The translations under genes and the position numbers were made by a program. Below, one piece after another: positions 1 through 5,848 of a stretch of 8,333 nucleotides of DNA (its first letter is position 1; each line of letters begins with the position of its first letter). The DNA comes from DAOUMU01 sp034409055 (GTDB lineage Bacteria > Chloroflexota > Anaerolineae > 4572-78 > J111). Location: positions 1 through 8,333 of the forward strand of contig DAOUMU010000040.1 of the NCBI GenBank assembly GCA_034409055.1. Reading direction: 5' to 3'. The notes under the pieces are model-generated. The model did not search any database, had not been told where the DNA came from, and saw nothing but the letters and a program-made list of their open reading frames with translations.

Positions 1-25
1 AGTAGCCACCGTCAAGAGCGATGGA

Positions 26-59
26 GAGCTGTGTACTCGGAAACGGGTAGGCACGGTTC
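26..59 (+). ncRNA. Group II intron domain V (left intron)
   Basis: This is the catalytic hairpin of the intron. GAGCTGTG (26-33) pairs with CACGGTTC (52-59) as an 8-bp lower helix containing the conserved AGC/GUU triad. A two-base bulge (GG, 50-51) follows on the 3' side. TACTCG (34-39) pairs with CGGGTA (44-49) as the upper helix, closed by a GAAA tetraloop (40-43). The length of 34 nt, the bulge and the GNRA loop are the family hallmarks. Confidence 0.87.
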
Positions 60-60
60 G

Positions 61-123
61 GTGGGGGGAGTGGCGGAAACACACTTGGGAAACCAAGAAG
101 GTGCGCCGCTGCTCCTACCCAAC
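61..123 (+). ncRNA. Group II intron domain VI with bulged branch-point A (left intron)
   Basis: GGGGGGAGTGGCG pairs with CGCCGCT and CTCC...CCC, and an inner CTTGG-GAAA-CCAAG hairpin caps the helix. On the 3' side the bases TA (116-117) are left unpaired between CTCC and CCC. A117 lies six bases before the predicted end at C123, which is where the branch-point adenosine of group II introns sits. Confidence 0.7.
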
Positions 124-130
124 TTCCCAA

Positions 131-168
131 GGGGAGGAGGCGGCGGCAACGTCGCCTCCTTACCCGAC
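131..168 (+). other. Second domain-VI-like hairpin after the intron end
   Basis: An 11-bp stem (135-145 with 150-160) is capped by a GCAA tetraloop. Flanking GGG and CCC can extend it, leaving TA unpaired before CCCGAC. The end TACCCGAC (161-168) nearly repeats the TACCCAAC end of domain VI at 116-123. It may be a 3' extension of the intron, a duplicated domain VI, or exon structure used as a target. The bases 169-251 up to the first gene hold nothing else I can recognise; no GTTRRRY box is present, so the left border of cassette 1 is not visible. Confidence 0.45.
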
Positions 169-251
169 CGGATGAGTGAATGAATATCAGCAGGTATTTT
201 ATGTAAACCCTGGGAATTTTATTTATAGAATTTGAGTCTTGGAATTGAACT

Positions 252-902
252 ATGACAGCTACACATGGATGGTGGTGTAATTCAAGTACCTATCCAACCC
301 GTTGTAAATATTGTGGTGGACAAGTTTTCTATTTTAGTTGTGATTGTGGCTCAAAGGTGTTTTTTGATGACCTTGGTCCACCGTGGCCAGAACATAGATG
401 CTTTGAATATTTGTCAGCACAGTATGGCCGAGACTTTATAGCTAATGGTATGGCCATAATGATGATGACTCCCGGAGTAGAAATTGGCCACCGAATTGAT
501 GCAGACTATATATCTGAAGTACAAGAACAAGTAAAGAACCCCGTTCCACCGGACATTCTCAGACAAGACCCTTATGATGGAGTTAAAACCGTTGAAGATG
601 GTATTGTTCGAGAAATATATCTCGAAGTAGATTTGTTTAAGCGACTTAATATTCCTCGTACTTCAATTGGAGTGTCATTGCTCGGTTTTTTGGGAAAAGA
701 AAAATATGGTCAAGTAACTATTCATACAGGTGGATTAGGGGAAGAAGGGCGTGATAGTTTTACATTTCTTGTAAAAACAAAAATGCTTAAACGAAAAAGT
801 GTGATAAAAGGGGATTACATCATTTGTCATTTGAGGGGTATAACAATTGCTGATCAAGCTACCGTATGGATTTGTGATAAACTGGGGGGGGTTTTTGATT
901 GA
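252..902 (+). CDS. Zinc-ribbon protein of unknown function
   Basis: This 216-residue soluble protein begins with a small metal-binding module: C18-x2-C21, then C30-x-C32, then a stretch containing VFFDDLGPPWPEHRC with H48 and C50. The VFFDxLGxPWPxHxC signature occurs at the N-terminus of many uncharacterised bacterial proteins and is read here as a zinc ribbon. The middle (about 55-120) is unrecognised. The C-terminal part (about 120-212) is rich in alternating hydrophobic residues and could be a small beta-barrel of OB type, which is only a guess. No signal peptide or membrane segment is seen. The start is supported by an in-frame TGA at 246-248 just before the ATG; the ribosome binding site is weak. 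It is the gene of cassette 1, with attC 34 bases after its stop. The coding sequence is clearly more AT-rich than the attC sites. Function unknown. Confidence 0.8.
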   Translation: MTATHGWWCNSSTYPTRCKYCGGQVFYFSCDCGSKVFFDDLGPPWPEHRCFEYLSAQYGRDFIANGMAIMMMTPGVEIGHRIDADYISEVQEQVKNPVPPDILRQDPYDGVKTVEDGIVREIYLEVDLFKRLNIPRTSIGVSLLGFLGKEKYGQVTIHTGGLGEEGRDSFTFLVKTKMLKRKSVIKGDYIICHLRGITIADQATVWICDKLGGVFD

Positions 903-936
903 GTACAAAGTGTATGTAAATTGAAATGTAAAATCC

Positions 937-1124
937 GGCTAACAACCATTTTGCACCGAACTGCCGATTCAAGGTTTTTGTTGATGCTGGTGTTGCCTGT
1001 TCAGTTGGCTCAAATTGAACCGATTTACGCTGGTAAAGTTGGCGTTCATTGGAGTGGCGTGGTATTTTGTGTGTAATTTTAATCGAGTCATCCGTTGTGC
1101 AGCCGGTGAAAATGGGCGTTAAGC
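937..1124 (+). other. attC site of cassette 1 (zinc-ribbon gene)
   Basis: The left box GGCTAAC (937-943) and the right box GTTAAGC (1118-1124) bracket a 188-bp imperfect palindrome. The left arm (937-964) CCATTTT-GCACCG-CTGC matches the reverse complement of the right arm (about 1099-1124), GCAGCCGGTGAAAATGGGCG. The long centre is poorly paired, as in the larger attC sites. Recombination would cut between G1118 and T1119. The stretch 903-1335 holds only this site and the gene-less cassette. Confidence 0.82.
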
Positions 1125-1301
1125 TGACGGCGCTTCGCCCGTCAGCTTAACGGGGCGCGGATGATGGCGGGTGGGTATGTAGGATGGTCATTATCAGTAC
1201 TCCCATCGCGCCGCACCCTAACAAGCGGATCGATCTGCAAGCGGGGGAGGGCCTCCACTCCGTTTCAACCCTTCCCCCGCTTGCACATCATCCGCGCCCC
1301 G
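1119..1301 (+). mobile_element. Gene-less integron mini-cassette, copy 1
   Basis: A 183-bp unit lies between two G^TT cut points and consists almost wholly of its own attC; only about 26 bp precede the attC left box. The same unit occurs at 5666-5848, the same length and identical outside a 20-bp block (1167-1186), where 7 positions differ. Identity stops exactly at the cassette border on the right (GTT then GGGC here, AGAT there). On the left it runs only five bases past the border, into the conserved attC end. That is the pattern expected of a circular cassette inserted twice by an integron integrase. No plausible gene fits inside; a role as promoter, RNA or spacer is open. Confidence 0.78.
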
Positions 1302-1307
1302 TTGGGC
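1145..1307 (+). other. attC site of gene-less cassette, copy 1
   Basis: The left box GCTTAAC (1145-1151) and right box GTTGGGC (1301-1307) enclose 163 bp. The outer arms AACGGGGCGCGGATGATG (1149-1166) and CATCATCCGCGCCCCGTT (1286-1303) are perfectly complementary over 18 bp. An inner stem pairs GCAAGCGGGGGAGGG (1237-1251) with 1269-1284. A second R''-like box, CCCTAAC, lies at 1216-1222. The perfect outer pairing is unusual, because attC arms normally carry unpaired bases that set strand choice. Confidence 0.75.
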
Positions 1308-1335
1308 GGCTGGATACTTCTAAAAAAGATATAAG

Positions 1336-2361
1336 ATGCAGCAAGGAATACCATTTACTCTTACGTTGAATACTCCTGCAATCCTCGGAGAGAACACCCC
1401 TATCCGTACAATGGCCGATGGACGATTATATATTTCTGCCCCAGTTCTAAAGAGTCGGATGCGATACCATTTACAGGAGCTTATAAATGATAAACAAGTA
1501 GATGGGGTCTTAGAGAGAGAACTTTTTGGGGAACTTGACCTTCAATCGTCCAGATTTGTAGCCTCCAAATTCCAGGTTTCCAATCTTATTTCTCAAGATG
1601 CAGTCCAACCCCTTTCTGCATCTAGTGTGTTGATTAACTCACAGGACCCTTCCGAAAGAGAATTACAAACTAACGAAATTATTCCCGCAGGAGCAATATT
1701 TTCAGGTGAGATTGTTTCGGATATTTTACCTGAAAGTCGTGAGGGTACTGCACTTCGACTGGCCTTACTCGCTATTAACAGCATAGGTATACGGCAGCAT
1801 CTCGGTTATGGAAAATGTTCAATTAGACTTTCCGACAATTCAATCGAGACAGAGCAACTCTATCGGTTGGATGAACCTTTATCTATTGCTACTTTTAATA
1901 GTGAAGAAGTACAAGTTAAGTTTCAAAATATTGACCTGGAGATTATAAAGTATTTTGGCAAATATCCTGAAAAGCTTCGAGATCTGCCGCCCAGAAAATT
2001 TGAGGAGCTAATTGCTACTCTTTTTCGCAATGAGGGTTTTGATGTAGAACTAACTCCGATTACTCGTGATGGTGGGTATGATATTTTTGCAATTAAGAAT
2101 AATACGATTATTGGAACCGAAACATATCTTGTTGAATGCAAACGGTATTCGGAAAGACGGTCAGTTGGAATAGAAATCGTCAGAAGTCTAATGGGAGTAG
2201 TACAAATAAATAATGCGACAAAAGGGATTATTTCTACTACTACCCATTTTAGCAGAGATGCAAAAGAGCTTGCTGAACAATATTCCAGTAGGATTATGTT
2301 GCAGGATTATGATTTCCTTAAAGATTGGCTTATGCGGATAGGAGTGAGTGCAGCAATTTAG
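1336..2361 (+). CDS. RAMP (Cas7/Csm3-like) domain fused to Mrr-type restriction endonuclease
   Basis: This 341-residue protein has two parts. Residues about 6-166 look like one RAMP/Cas7 domain: a first strand and ILGEN loop, then LYISAPVLKSRMRYHLQ (31-46, compare YIPGSSLKGxxR of Csm3), LFGE plus SSRF (63-74), IIPAGAIFSGEIV (115-127, compare the VPxGxxF strand), and the glycine-rich GIRQHLGYGKCSI (151-163). Residues about 200-333 are an Mrr-type PD-(D/E)XK nuclease: FEELI (222-226), RDGGYDI with D249, VECKRY with E267 and K269, then VRSLMGV and a final DYDFLKDWL. All three expected catalytic positions are present. Mrr domains cut DNA; Cas7 RAMPs bind crRNA and cut RNA. No cas10, cas5, cas6 or CRISPR array is near. 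An in-frame TAA at 1321 and no other nearby ATG fix the start; no clear Shine-Dalgarno is seen. It is the only gene of cassette 3. The nuclease call is firm, the RAMP call moderately so. Confidence 0.82.
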   Translation: MQQGIPFTLTLNTPAILGENTPIRTMADGRLYISAPVLKSRMRYHLQELINDKQVDGVLERELFGELDLQSSRFVASKFQVSNLISQDAVQPLSASSVLINSQDPSERELQTNEIIPAGAIFSGEIVSDILPESREGTALRLALLAINSIGIRQHLGYGKCSIRLSDNSIETEQLYRLDEPLSIATFNSEEVQVKFQNIDLEIIKYFGKYPEKLRDLPPRKFEELIATLFRNEGFDVELTPITRDGGYDIFAIKNNTIIGTETYLVECKRYSERRSVGIEIVRSLMGVVQINNATKGIISTTTHFSRDAKELAEQYSSRIMLQDYDFLKDWLMRIGVSAAI

Positions 2362-2369
2362 TAAATGCC

Positions 2370-2495
2370 GCCCAACAAATCGTTGGTGGCGAATTGCTAA
2401 TCTTCGTTTTTATTGAAAGCAGCTTGAGCCTCAAACTTGTTGGTTATTGGGGGTATCGTCGCTAACCCGCAATCGCCACAACTCAAGCGTTGGGC
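2370..2495 (+). other. attC site of cassette 3 (RAMP-Mrr gene)
   Basis: The left box GCCCAAC (2370-2376) starts 9 bases after the stop codon, and the right box GTTGGGC (2489-2495) closes a 126-bp site. The left arm CCGCCCAAC...GTTGGTGGCGAATTG pairs with CAATCGCCACAACTCAAGCG at 2470-2489, with a few unpaired bases, as in ordinary attC sites. The remaining 163 bases to the next start hold only AT-rich leader sequence. Confidence 0.87.
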
Positions 2496-2647
2496 GGGGT
2501 TTCTTTTCACTCAGAATTACCTCTTTTAACTAAACATAAAGTTGTTCTGGCAAATAATTTATTGCGGATTCCCATTATTGCTATACTTTAAGGGAGGTTT
2601 GTGATTATCGGGATACTTGATAATAAATCAACCAGTGTCACAAGGCC

Positions 2648-2653
2648 AGGAGG
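2648..2653 (+). promoter_or_regulatory. Shine-Dalgarno that sets the start of the SH3b protein
   Basis: AGGAGG followed by five bases and ATG (2659) is the best ribosome binding site in the window. It selects this ATG over the in-frame TTG at 2617, which has none. Confidence 0.75.
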
Positions 2654-2658
2654 GGGAA

Positions 2659-3915
2659 ATGTCAAAAATCACAACATCTGTAGTCGTATGGTTAGATTTT
2701 ATAATCGCGTGGGCGAAGAGTAATAAAAGTCAAGCATTCTCTATATTTATTTCACTCCTCGGTTTATTTATTTCACTCCTCGGTTTAGTTATATCAATAT
2801 TATCTTGGAACTATGCCTATCCGACAGAAGTTCCATTACAAATTATAACACCTATTTTGATTCCTACGATAGCTATCATTATATATTTGATTATTTCTCT
2901 TTTCGTGTCAGTAAAGTTATATCACAAATTGAGCGAGTGCACAGAAGAAATACGTCACTCTTCAATAAATGCTTTGACTTTTCTCACTGTAGTTTCCCTT
3001 TTTATTATTGTTTTATTACTCCTAGTTCTGCCGAAGATGCTTCAAGCGTCTATGTACCCCCCTACCCCTGTACCAACTGAATTGGCCTCTGACCCTACGT
3101 CAGAGCCACCAACCTTTACGCCAACACCTACTAATACCCAAACTTGTACACCAACGCCCACTGATACCCCAACCTTTACGCCAACGCCCACTGATACCTC
3201 AACCTTTACACCAACGCCCACTGATACCCCAAAACCAATACCTACTTACATTCCAACACCAGGCCATACCGTTGGGGTCGTCACAAGAGAATCGAAATTT
3301 CGTTCCGGGCCAGGTGAAACTTTTCCGATTAACGGTAATGCAGGTAAAGGTGAGAAGGGTACTATTTTTGCAGTTAGTCAAGATCGTAGATGGCTAAACA
3401 TAACCTTAATCCTACCTGATGGCAACAAGAAAAGCGGGTGGTTACGTACCGAAAATGTCAACATATTGGGTAATCTCAATATTCTGCCAATACCCACTGT
3501 ACCTCCGTCTCAAGAATTTCCTGTTCTACTTATCAATGGTGGTGAATCTGTAGAAAACCGAAGTATTTATGAATCCGAACTAGATTCTCATCAAGATCGC
3601 GTGTACACTTTTAAGGTAACAAGTTTTACAAATAAGATCACTCTTTTATTCAAACCAGAAGTTACTAATGTGAAATTTGCTATCTATACCCAAGAACAAT
3701 TCACGGATCACGGAAATGAGAACCCCATTAATTCTCCCTCACCAAAGGTAGGGGTTTTTGTATCTAAGTTACGGGATAAAGGTCAGATGTTCTGGGACGG
3801 AGGAACACTTACACTTGGAGCTAGTTATTATCTTCGTATCGTTAATGACACTGACACTCCTATTGAATATTGCGTAGTGCCGGATTATGTAGAAAATTGG
3901 CACAAATGCCCTTAG
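2659..3915 (+). CDS. Three-TM protein with Thr-Pro linker, SH3b-like domain and C-terminal PPC-like domain
   Basis: This 418-residue protein is probably anchored in the cell membrane with most of its mass outside. Three hydrophobic segments lie at about 27-50, 62-85 and 106-127. A Thr/Pro-rich linker (about 134-202) contains four 10-residue repeats of the TFTPTPTDTP type. Next comes a bacterial SH3-like domain (about 204-268) with KFRSGPGETFPINGNAGKGE and a GWL motif, which in other proteins binds cell wall or partner peptides. The last part (about 290-405), with DRVYTFKV, KGQMFWDGGTL and YYLRIVNDT, resembles the pre-peptidase C-terminal (PPC) beta-sandwich. No catalytic domain is visible, so it is better seen as a surface adhesion or sensing protein than an enzyme. 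It starts at the ATG with the strong Shine-Dalgarno; an in-frame TTG at 2617 would add 14 residues. Its stop codon TAG touches an inverted-repeat element. It is the gene of cassette 4. Confidence 0.78.
   Translation: MSKITTSVVVWLDFIIAWAKSNKSQAFSIFISLLGLFISLLGLVISILSWNYAYPTEVPLQIITPILIPTIAIIIYLIISLFVSVKLYHKLSECTEEIRHSSINALTFLTVVSLFIIVLLLLVLPKMLQASMYPPTPVPTELASDPTSEPPTFTPTPTNTQTCTPTPTDTPTFTPTPTDTSTFTPTPTDTPKPIPTYIPTPGHTVGVVTRESKFRSGPGETFPINGNAGKGEKGTIFAVSQDRRWLNITLILPDGNKKSGWLRTENVNILGNLNILPIPTVPPSQEFPVLLINGGESVENRSIYESELDSHQDRVYTFKVTSFTNKITLLFKPEVTNVKFAIYTQEQFTDHGNENPINSPSPKVGVFVSKLRDKGQMFWDGGTLTLGASYYLRIVNDTDTPIEYCVVPDYVENWHKCP
2746..2787 (+). repeat. Perfect 21-bp tandem duplication inside a membrane segment
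   Basis: Two identical adjacent 21-bp units each encode FISLLGL. They make up most of the first transmembrane segment of the SH3b protein. Perfect identity at every codon position suggests a recent duplication. Confidence 0.85.
3111..3230 (+). repeat. Four 30-bp tandem repeats coding for the Thr-Pro linker
   Basis: Four units of exactly 30 bp (3111-3140, 3141-3170, 3171-3200, 3201-3230) follow each other in frame and encode the TFTPTPTxTx linker. They differ at a few positions. The unit length keeps the reading frame, so the copy number can change without breaking the gene. Confidence 0.88.
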
Positions 3916-4020
3916 TACAGGATTGCGCAAGTGCGTTCCGAGTTTATGCGGTCTTAAACCCGATAGTATACCAACTATTTTGCCCATTAAACCCGGAATA
4001 GATTTACGCAAAGCTGTACT
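3914..4020. repeat. 107-bp inverted-repeat element (MITE-like) at the 3' end of the SH3b gene
   Basis: The left arm starts AGTACAG at 3914 and the right arm ends CTGTACT at 4020. Inside, TTGCG/CGCAA, TTCCG/CGGAA and GTTTA/TAAAC continue the pairing, so about 36 bases of each arm are imperfectly complementary. TTA flanks the inner GTACAG...CTGTAC on both sides and may be a target duplication. The last two bases of the gene's TAG stop are the first two of the element. It lacks RYYYAAC and GTTRRRY boxes, so it is not an attC. It could also act as a transcription-ending hairpin. The bases 4021-4136 hold nothing I recognise. Confidence 0.55.
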
Positions 4021-4136
4021 TAGTAAACGGGTGTTTTTTGAAATTTTCTCACTGTGTGGTCTCAGGTTGGCATAAAGGGAAAGCGTATTAGTGAGGGTTC
4101 AGATGTATGTCAAAGGTTCTATTCCTTCCAAAGCCC

Positions 4137-4265
4137 GCCTAACAAGCGTTTCACGCCGACAGCCAAAGTTGGTTTGGATAGCCGGGTGGTTTGGTTAACG
4201 GTTGTTGGGCTACTGTGAAGGTGGTTCTGCTCACCTTTGGCTGCGGGTGAACTCTGGCGTTAGCT
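4137..4265 (+). other. attC site of cassette 4 (SH3b gene)
   Basis: This is a textbook 129-bp attC with left box GCCTAAC (4137-4143) and right box GTTAGCT (4259-4265). The arm TTCACGCCGACAGCCAAAG on the left pairs with CTTTGGCTGCGGGTGAA on the right, leaving two extra bases on the left strand, as expected for the extrahelical bases of attC. It lies 221 bases after the gene's stop, with the inverted-repeat element between. Confidence 0.92.
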
Positions 4266-4366
4266 GGTTTTGATAGGTGACAGTTTAATAATGACTACAA
4301 ATTGCTATCAAAAAGTGGCGAACCCTTAAGTAACCATTTATCAAATTTCTATATAAGGTTGGTCAA

Positions 4367-5518
4367 ATGAAAAAATTACAGCTACTCATACTATTAATGA
4401 TAACTTTATCCCTTTTACTTGGGTGTGGTTCAACCCCTACACCAATTGCGGTATCAACCCCTATTCCTGCTGGTGTTGAAATTGTTGCAATTAAAGAAGA
4501 AAACGACTCAATAAGTGAAATAACCCAACAAAAAATCTTTGATCAATGTGACTCGGCTAGTGGTTTTAAGGCCCAAGTTCAATTTAGCCAATCAAGTAGA
4601 CAAGAGAGTCAAGAAGAATTGGTTTTGAAAGCTGGTGTTGGAGGTGAAGTAAATAGTACTGGAGATTTAGCGCCGAATATAAAGGTGAAGATTGAAGGAG
4701 CAATTGAACAACATTATGCTTCATCAAAAAACAGTAGTCAAGGTCATCAGGAAGGGGTATCTATTGAGGTACAGCCTCATACTAAACAAGAATATAGCTT
4801 GGTTTGGCGTCAAATCAGACGCACAGGCACCGTCGAATATATAGAAAATGGTGAAACAAAAATCGTAAATTACGACTATCGGATAGGTTTGGAACTTCTA
4901 GCCGCTACAGGTAAGGATTTACCATGCCTAGGTGGGAAAAGTGGAGGAGAACCTACTAAAGAACCACTTCCGACTTACACCCCATTACCCACCTATACGC
5001 CATATCCCACACTAATTTCTAAACCAATTGAACAAGCAACCTCTACACCTGTGCCTGTTGTTCCAACTAAACCCAAGAATACACCAGCAGGGTCAGTTCT
5101 AGCACCAGGAGAATGGTGGGAACAAGATGGACTTGTGCTTACTATAGATGATATATTCTTCGACACAGGTGACGATTGTGTTGGGATGAGGGTTAGATTA
5201 ATTAACGAAACTCCCAATGAAATCATCGTTAATGGAAAAGAACGTCATTTTAGTGCAGTAGATAACTTGGGAAGGAATTGGGAGATGAATCAAATAGGTG
5301 GTCATTATCAAACTTATTGCCCGAATCATTATATCCACCCGGAATATGTTGTTGGCTCTGTTGCACCGGGTGAGGAATTTTATGGACATGGTGCTAAAGG
5401 AGCTACTATCAATTTTGTAGGACAATTAACAGACAGTAATGTTGACTATCTTGAAATAACAGTTAATGGATTCGCAAATATCAACGGTGCAAAATGGAGA
5501 ATCCCAATTTACAACTGA
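4367..5518 (+). CDS. Secreted lipoprotein with Thr-Pro linker and Ig-like C-terminal domain
   Basis: This 383-residue protein carries a lipoprotein signal: MKK, a hydrophobic stretch 4-18 and LLGC with the lipidated Cys at 20, so it should be anchored outside the cytoplasmic membrane. Residues about 38-190 form an unnamed domain that ends in YDYRIGLELLAATGKDLPC; C61 and C187 could form a disulfide. A proline-threonine linker follows (about 197-240, TYTPLPTYTPYPT). The C-terminal part (about 243-383) has LVLTIDDIFF, CVGMRVRLINETPNEI, AVDNLGRNWEMN and VAPGEEF, which resembles the Ig-like fold of DUF4352-type lipoproteins; this is a resemblance only. AAGG eight bases before the ATG is the ribosome binding site. 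It is the gene of cassette 5. Its job is unknown; surface binding or protection against outside agents are possible. Confidence 0.78.
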   Translation: MKKLQLLILLMITLSLLLGCGSTPTPIAVSTPIPAGVEIVAIKEENDSISEITQQKIFDQCDSASGFKAQVQFSQSSRQESQEELVLKAGVGGEVNSTGDLAPNIKVKIEGAIEQHYASSKNSSQGHQEGVSIEVQPHTKQEYSLVWRQIRRTGTVEYIENGETKIVNYDYRIGLELLAATGKDLPCLGGKSGGEPTKEPLPTYTPLPTYTPYPTLISKPIEQATSTPVPVVPTKPKNTPAGSVLAPGEWWEQDGLVLTIDDIFFDTGDDCVGMRVRLINETPNEIIVNGKERHFSAVDNLGRNWEMNQIGGHYQTYCPNHYIHPEYVVGSVAPGEEFYGHGAKGATINFVGQLTDSNVDYLEITVNGFANINGAKWRIPIYN

Positions 5519-5569
5519 TGCAAACAAACTGTAATTTGTTCCTCACAATGAATATTGCACTAATCTACC

Positions 5570-5671
5570 AGCTAACAATGCCATTTGTGCCGACCATTAA
5601 GCTTGGTTTTTGGCGCAAGGCTAGCTGGTAATTGAGGTTGTCTTTGGGCGGCAGATTTGCGGGCGTTAAGC
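5570..5671 (+). other. attC site of cassette 5 (lipoprotein gene)
   Basis: The left box AGCTAAC (5570-5576) and right box GTTAAGC (5665-5671) span 102 bp. The arm CAGCTAACAATGCCATTTGT matches the reverse complement of 5644-5673, which ends GCGGGCGTTAAGCTG. The right box equals that of the first attC because the same gene-less cassette follows both. The stretch 5519-5870 holds only this site and the gene-less cassette. Confidence 0.83.
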
Positions 5672-5848
5672 TGACGGCGCTTCGCCCGTCAGCTTAACGG
5701 GGCGCGGATGATGACGCGCGGGTAGGCAGGAGCGTCATTATCAGTACTCCCATCGCGCCGCACCCTAACAAGCGGATCGATCTGCAAGCGGGGGAGGGCC
5801 TCCACTCCGTTTCAACCCTTCCCCCGCTTGCACATCATCCGCGCCCCG
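5666..5848 (+). mobile_element. Gene-less integron mini-cassette, copy 2
   Basis: This is the second copy of the 183-bp unit at 1119-1301, shifted by 4547 bp with no insertion or deletion. It is identical except for 7 substitutions inside 5714-5733. In this copy the variable block creates a short hairpin, ATGACGC (from 5711) with GCGTCAT, that is weaker in copy 1. It is followed by the FRG gene, whose start lies 22 bases after the border. Confidence 0.78.

Larger units (their letters stand above)
1..123 (+). mobile_element. Group II intron, 3' end (domains V and VI only)
   Basis: The first 123 bases hold the last two domains of a group II self-splicing intron; the rest, including any reverse transcriptase gene, lies upstream of the window. 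A canonical 34-nt domain V at 26-59 is followed almost directly by a domain VI helix that ends in TACCCAAC, so the predicted 3' splice site is after C123, matching the usual AY end. The following bases are GC-rich and structured again (131-168), so a longer 3' end near 168 is possible. The intron is on the same strand as all the genes. Its subclass cannot be assigned from this fragment. Confidence 0.8.

Noticed and set aside
124..251. Right half of an attC after the left intron
   Set aside because: No GTTRRRY box or arm matching a left half is present between 124 and the first gene, so this intron is not shown to be inside an attC.
1216..1222. CCCTAAC as the true left box of the gene-less cassette's attC
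   Set aside because: The bases after it (AAGCGGATCGATC) do not pair with the right arm, whereas GCTTAAC at 1145-1151 heads an 18-bp perfect arm. It may be a relic of an older site.
1184..1369. 61-codon open frame on the + strand
   Set aside because: It crosses the attC of the gene-less cassette, the cassette border and the start of the RAMP-Mrr gene. Its composition follows the palindromes, and the second copy of the cassette has a different downstream reading.
2582..2587. TATACT as a -10 promoter element upstream of the SH3b gene
   Set aside because: No -35 element of acceptable match lies 16-18 bases upstream.
2601..2723. 40-codon GTG frame behind an AGGGAGG, overlapping the start of the SH3b gene
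   Set aside because: It has a Shine-Dalgarno-like sequence but only three to four bases to the start, no recognisable product and extensive overlap. It could be a leader peptide, but the evidence is too thin.
3111..3230. Regular 30-bp repeats as a CRISPR array
   Set aside because: The units are contiguous with no spacers and are in frame inside a gene, coding for a Thr-Pro linker. Despite the RAMP protein there is no CRISPR array in the window.
3769..4011. 80-codon minus-strand frame over the end of the SH3b gene
   Set aside because: It is antisense to a well-supported gene and to the inverted-repeat element, with no motif.
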